Of a stretch of 9,648 bases of DNA, positions 7,008 through 9,648 are shown in pieces. The translations under genes were made by a program, and so were the position numbers. The stretch's first letter is position 1. Each line of letters starts with the position of its first letter. Below the pieces are notes generated by a model that was not told the origin of the DNA, searched no databases, and worked only from the letters and a program-made list of their open reading frames with translations. Source of the stretch: Alphaproteobacteria bacterium (GTDB lineage Bacteria > Pseudomonadota > Alphaproteobacteria > Rickettsiales > UBA8987); assembly GCA_023269645.1 (NCBI GenBank), contig JAHFPR010000063.1:1-9648 (forward strand). The letters are read 5' to 3'.

Positions 7008-9648
7008 GTGGCGCGTAGTGTTAAACAGATGATGGCAGGGCTGGCGGTGCTGGCCTCCCTGCTGTTTTCCATTGCTCCGCCGTGTGAAGCAATCGCGCAG
7101 GTGCGCGGGGAAAATTCCCAGGCGCAAACGCAGCGTATGTCGGGTATGACTGAAGGCGGTGCGCCGGAATGCCAGAATCCTGCAGGCTGCCCTTCCGCAG
7201 ATAATTCTCTTCCCTATCAGAGCACGGGCAATGCGGATACGGTGCTGCCGACACCGCCCGATCCCGGATTCGATTTCAGCGGGTTCTGCAGCTTGCTCGG
7301 TTCGTTCAACCAGGCCTGCATGATGGCACTGGATTGTATGCAGGGTAAGGCGTGTCCGATCAATGATTGCCAGGAGGCACTTTCGTCGGGCGGGAAAACC
7401 GGAAAATCCGGCGGTGATTACATGAAGCAATACGATAAAAAATGCCAGCATCAGCCCGGTACGCCGGATCCATGCCCGAATGGCGACCCTGACGTGTTAT
7501 GCCAGAAAACGGTGTTCAACCAGAATCCGTGCCCCGGCGGTGTGCCGCCAAGCAATAACGACCCCAATGTTGTGATGATGTCGGCCTGCGTCGAGCTGTG
7601 TACGCTCGATCCCACGCACGGGCTGTGCGCCATGATGCAGTGTATCATGACCCCCGGCCCGAAATGCTGCGCTATCACGCCCGTGGCGGAATGCTGCGAC
7701 CTGTTCGATCTGGCGGATGAAATTCTGGCGTGTATTGATCATCCTTCGCCAAAATGCTGTGAGATACTCAGCGATAAAACTGTGAATAAACTGGTGAGAA
7801 TACCCGAAGAACTCGTGAATATGTGCACGGCGATCTGGGAATGCACTGCGGGGATGATGTATTACGACGACCACAGTGGAGAGTGGACTACGGCGGAAAG
7901 AGTGCAGTTCATATCCGGTGTGGATGGGAATGGTAGTCCTGTCACCACAAGCATACCTGTCAAGGATAGCGACGGGAAGGTTGTCCCCGGACAATCCATC
8001 AAGCTGCACGGATTGCAAAATTGCTGCCGTACCTATCCGGGTTTCCAGAAAACCTGCGAAGGCATCATGTGCCTTGTGGGTACAGATGGCTACCCTTCGG
8101 CGGAATGCTGCAAGAAATTCCCAAAAAATCCTCTCTGTCTTTTTATGCGGTGCTATGAAAAACCTGGCCCGCAATGTTGCCAGTTGATTGATTCTGTTGC
8201 CAACACTACGGATAAAGTAGGTGCGCCTATCCCGCCGGATCAGGTGCAGACCATGAAATCGGTGTGCAACACGTTCTTTGAGTGCTATGCGGCGATGGAC
8301 GGCATTGTCAACGGCGGGGGTGATGCTGTAGGCCCATGCTATTATTATGATTCCAAGCATAACGGGTGCTACCATAAGGATGATCCGAAGCGTACTCCGT
8401 GCCAGTCATGCGGCCTTGCCACGCTGGATCTGGAAGACCCGAATTATGAGGAGAAAAAGGCGAAAGTTACCAGTTCCGACACAAACTGGTATGCGGATAG
8501 CTCCAGCGCGGCCAGGAGATTGCAGGGATGCTGCGGAAGTGTGGCCGGCACAGCGACCCAGGCTTCGGGCGGCAACCAGGATGTCATGAAATACGGCGAT
8601 CTGGGATGCCAGCTGATGCGGTGTTTCACCAATCCCGGTATCCAGTGCTGCCCGGCACTTTCCGCCATACCCGGAATGTGGGACAAGATGAAGAAAATCG
8701 GGATAAACTGCCCGATGATCATGCAATGCTTTGTCAATCCCTTCCTCTCCGGTGATCCGAACAACCCGTTCACCACACCGGATTTGACCCAGCCGCAAAC
8801 CATAAAAGACATGGCGTATAACTGCTGCGATTTGAGCAGCAAGCTGTTTGTGGCGTTTTCCGATATAAAGAAGGCTGATCTTCCCCCTGTGTGCAATGCT
8901 CTGGATTGCCTTTATCTCGTGCTGAGCGGGAACTTCAGCCTGAAAACCATGATGCCGTGCTGTAATGCCATTCCACCGACGCTTGCCAACGAACTCGGTG
9001 ATCTGTGCCCCACGCTGGTGGCGTGCGCTCGCGCGCCGAACGTGGCGTGCTGCGATAGAATCAGGAGGCTTGCCTCGACCCCCCCTTACAGCGGCCTGAT
9101 CTCCGGAGCCGGAGGCGATCCCCTGCTGCAGTTGAATGAGGCGATCCCAAGCTGTGCCAAGATTGCGGCCTGCATTAACAGTTCCCAGGCATTGGCTGAC
9201 CAGTTGGGTGCCAGTAACGGAGATCTTGCCAGTTCAATGGATGCCATCATTGCGATGGATGACAGTTGTTGCAGCATCGCGGACAAGTTGATGCAGCAGA
9301 ACCAGATCATGACAAGCCCGGATGGGTCACATCTCAGGATTAGCATTTGCGAACTTAAGCAATTGCTGCAGTGCATGATGCATCCTGGGATACAATGCTG
9401 CAGCATCTCGGTGCAGGTGCTGAAAAGGGCGGGGTATAATATTAGTATCGGGGCGGCAACGTCGGATGATCTGGTGACAGTATGCGAGGCACTGCTGCGC
9501 TGCCTGAAGAACCCCGGCCCGCAATGTTGCGCCTTATTCGGAGTTGCAGACCTTGTTGCGGATACTCCTGCGGCGGGTGTGGTGGGTGATGCCATTGCAA
9601 AACTCCGGTCAATCGGTACGACTACTTCTGCGCCCGGCGGGATGGCGA
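7008..9648 (+). CDS. Exported protein made of cysteine-rich CC repeats (at least 880 aa, runs off the window end)
   Basis: The frame from GTG 7008 is open for 880 codons to the window edge, with no stop found when translated codon by codon. It begins 19 bases after the giant gene. Residues 1-30 form a signal peptide: Arg3 and Lys6, a hydrophobic core at about 9-23, likely cleavage after CEA or AIA near residue 28-30. By my count it has 71 cysteines in 880 residues (about 8 percent), with 14 adjacent Cys-Cys pairs. Residues 31-200 are Pro/Gly/Asn-rich with scattered cysteines. From about 207 onward it is a string of C-x(4-5)-C-loop-CC units (see repeat entry). No enzyme motif, membrane segment or sorting signal is visible in the part seen. 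I do not recognise the family. By context it is an exported disulfide-rich partner of the CHAP-bearing giant, perhaps structural or adhesive. Confidence 0.9.
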   Translation, partial: MARSVKQMMAGLAVLASLLFSIAPPCEAIAQVRGENSQAQTQRMSGMTEGGAPECQNPAGCPSADNSLPYQSTGNADTVLPTPPDPGFDFSGFCSLLGSFNQACMMALDCMQGKACPINDCQEALSSGGKTGKSGGDYMKQYDKKCQHQPGTPDPCPNGDPDVLCQKTVFNQNPCPGGVPPSNNDPNVVMMSACVELCTLDPTHGLCAMMQCIMTPGPKCCAITPVAECCDLFDLADEILACIDHPSPKCCEILSDKTVNKLVRIPEELVNMCTAIWECTAGMMYYDDHSGEWTTAERVQFISGVDGNGSPVTTSIPVKDSDGKVVPGQSIKLHGLQNCCRTYPGFQKTCEGIMCLVGTDGYPSAECCKKFPKNPLCLFMRCYEKPGPQCCQLIDSVANTTDKVGAPIPPDQVQTMKSVCNTFFECYAAMDGIVNGGGDAVGPCYYYDSKHNGCYHKDDPKRTPCQSCGLATLDLEDPNYEEKKAKVTSSDTNWYADSSSAARRLQGCCGSVAGTATQASGGNQDVMKYGDLGCQLMRCFTNPGIQCCPALSAIPGMWDKMKKIGINCPMIMQCFVNPFLSGDPNNPFTTPDLTQPQTIKDMAYNCCDLSSKLFVAFSDIKKADLPPVCNALDCLYLVLSGNFSLKTMMPCCNAIPPTLANELGDLCPTLVACARAPNVACCDRIRRLASTPPYSGLISGAGGDPLLQLNEAIPSCAKIAACINSSQALADQLGASNGDLASSMDAIIAMDDSCCSIADKLMQQNQIMTSPDGSHLRISICELKQLLQCMMHPGIQCCSISVQVLKRAGYNISIGAATSDDLVTVCEALLRCLKNPGPQCCALFGVADLVADTPAAGVVGDAIAKLRSIGTTTSAPGGMA
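7626..9530 (+). repeat. Protein-level tandem repeat: C-x(4-5)-C-loop-CC-helix modules
   Basis: About twelve units are visible by residue number. Compact units with seven residues between the second Cys and the CC pair are 207/212/220-221, 377/382/390-391, 534/539/547-548, 667/673/681-682, 781/789/797-798 and 826/832/840-841; unit 242/250-251 lacks the first Cys. Longer loops occur in 350/355/367-368 (11), 629/634/651-652 (16), 568/574/606-607 (31), 716/722/754-755 (31), 273/279/339-340 (59) and 420/426/508-509 (81). Five of the compact loops, counting the one lacking its first Cys, end P-(G/S)-(P/I)-(Q/K)-C-C in the form PGPKCC, PSPKCC, PGPQCC or PGIQCC. The CC is usually followed by a helix-like stretch such as CCDLSSKLF or CCSIADKLM. 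The repeats are diverged in DNA, apart from an identical 15-base stretch at 8166-8180 and 9516-9530, so the array is old rather than a recent satellite. Confidence 0.8.

Overview
The window looks like Gram-negative chromosomal or accessory DNA, by eye in the mid-to-high 50s in percent GC. It has Shine-Dalgarno-led genes, Sec-type signal peptides and a sigma70-type promoter. I lean towards an alphaproteobacterium, but nothing here fixes the taxon. There are no tRNA or rRNA genes, transposases, CRISPR arrays or phage genes.

Layout. Positions 1-108 hold the first 36 codons of a small exported protein on the minus strand, cut by the window edge. A divergent intergenic region follows. It has an AT-rich stretch at about 331-368, a clear extended -10 promoter on the plus strand (369-397) and a long leader predicted to fold (14-bp outer stem, 421-434 with 489-502). 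Next is a possible 33-codon small ORF (531-632), whose stop overlaps the start of the first large gene as ATGA. The rest is two very large plus-strand genes: 629-6988, 2119 aa, and 7008-9648, at least 880 aa and cut by the window end. They are 19 bases apart and almost certainly one operon.

The two large products belong together. Both start with a signal peptide, both are extremely rich in cysteine (about 67 and 71 residues by my count), and neither is a family I can name. The first carries near its C terminus a CHAP-like cysteine peptidase/amidase signature (Cys1835, His1887, Glu1909-x-Asn1911), suggesting cell-wall peptidoglycan cutting. The second is built mostly from a degenerate repeat, C-x(4-5)-C-loop-CC-helix. 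It has about a dozen units, and the most compact ones carry a P-G-(P/I)-(Q/K)-C-C signature. The second gene stays open to the window end.

Inference: this operon exports a disulfide-rich envelope or surface apparatus with a built-in wall-remodelling enzyme. A secretion, conjugation, adhesion or predation structure would each fit, but no secretion ATPase, pilin or coupling protein is in view to decide. The structured leader and the small ORF with a Cys-Met-Cys start raise the possibility of cysteine-responsive or structure-based control.
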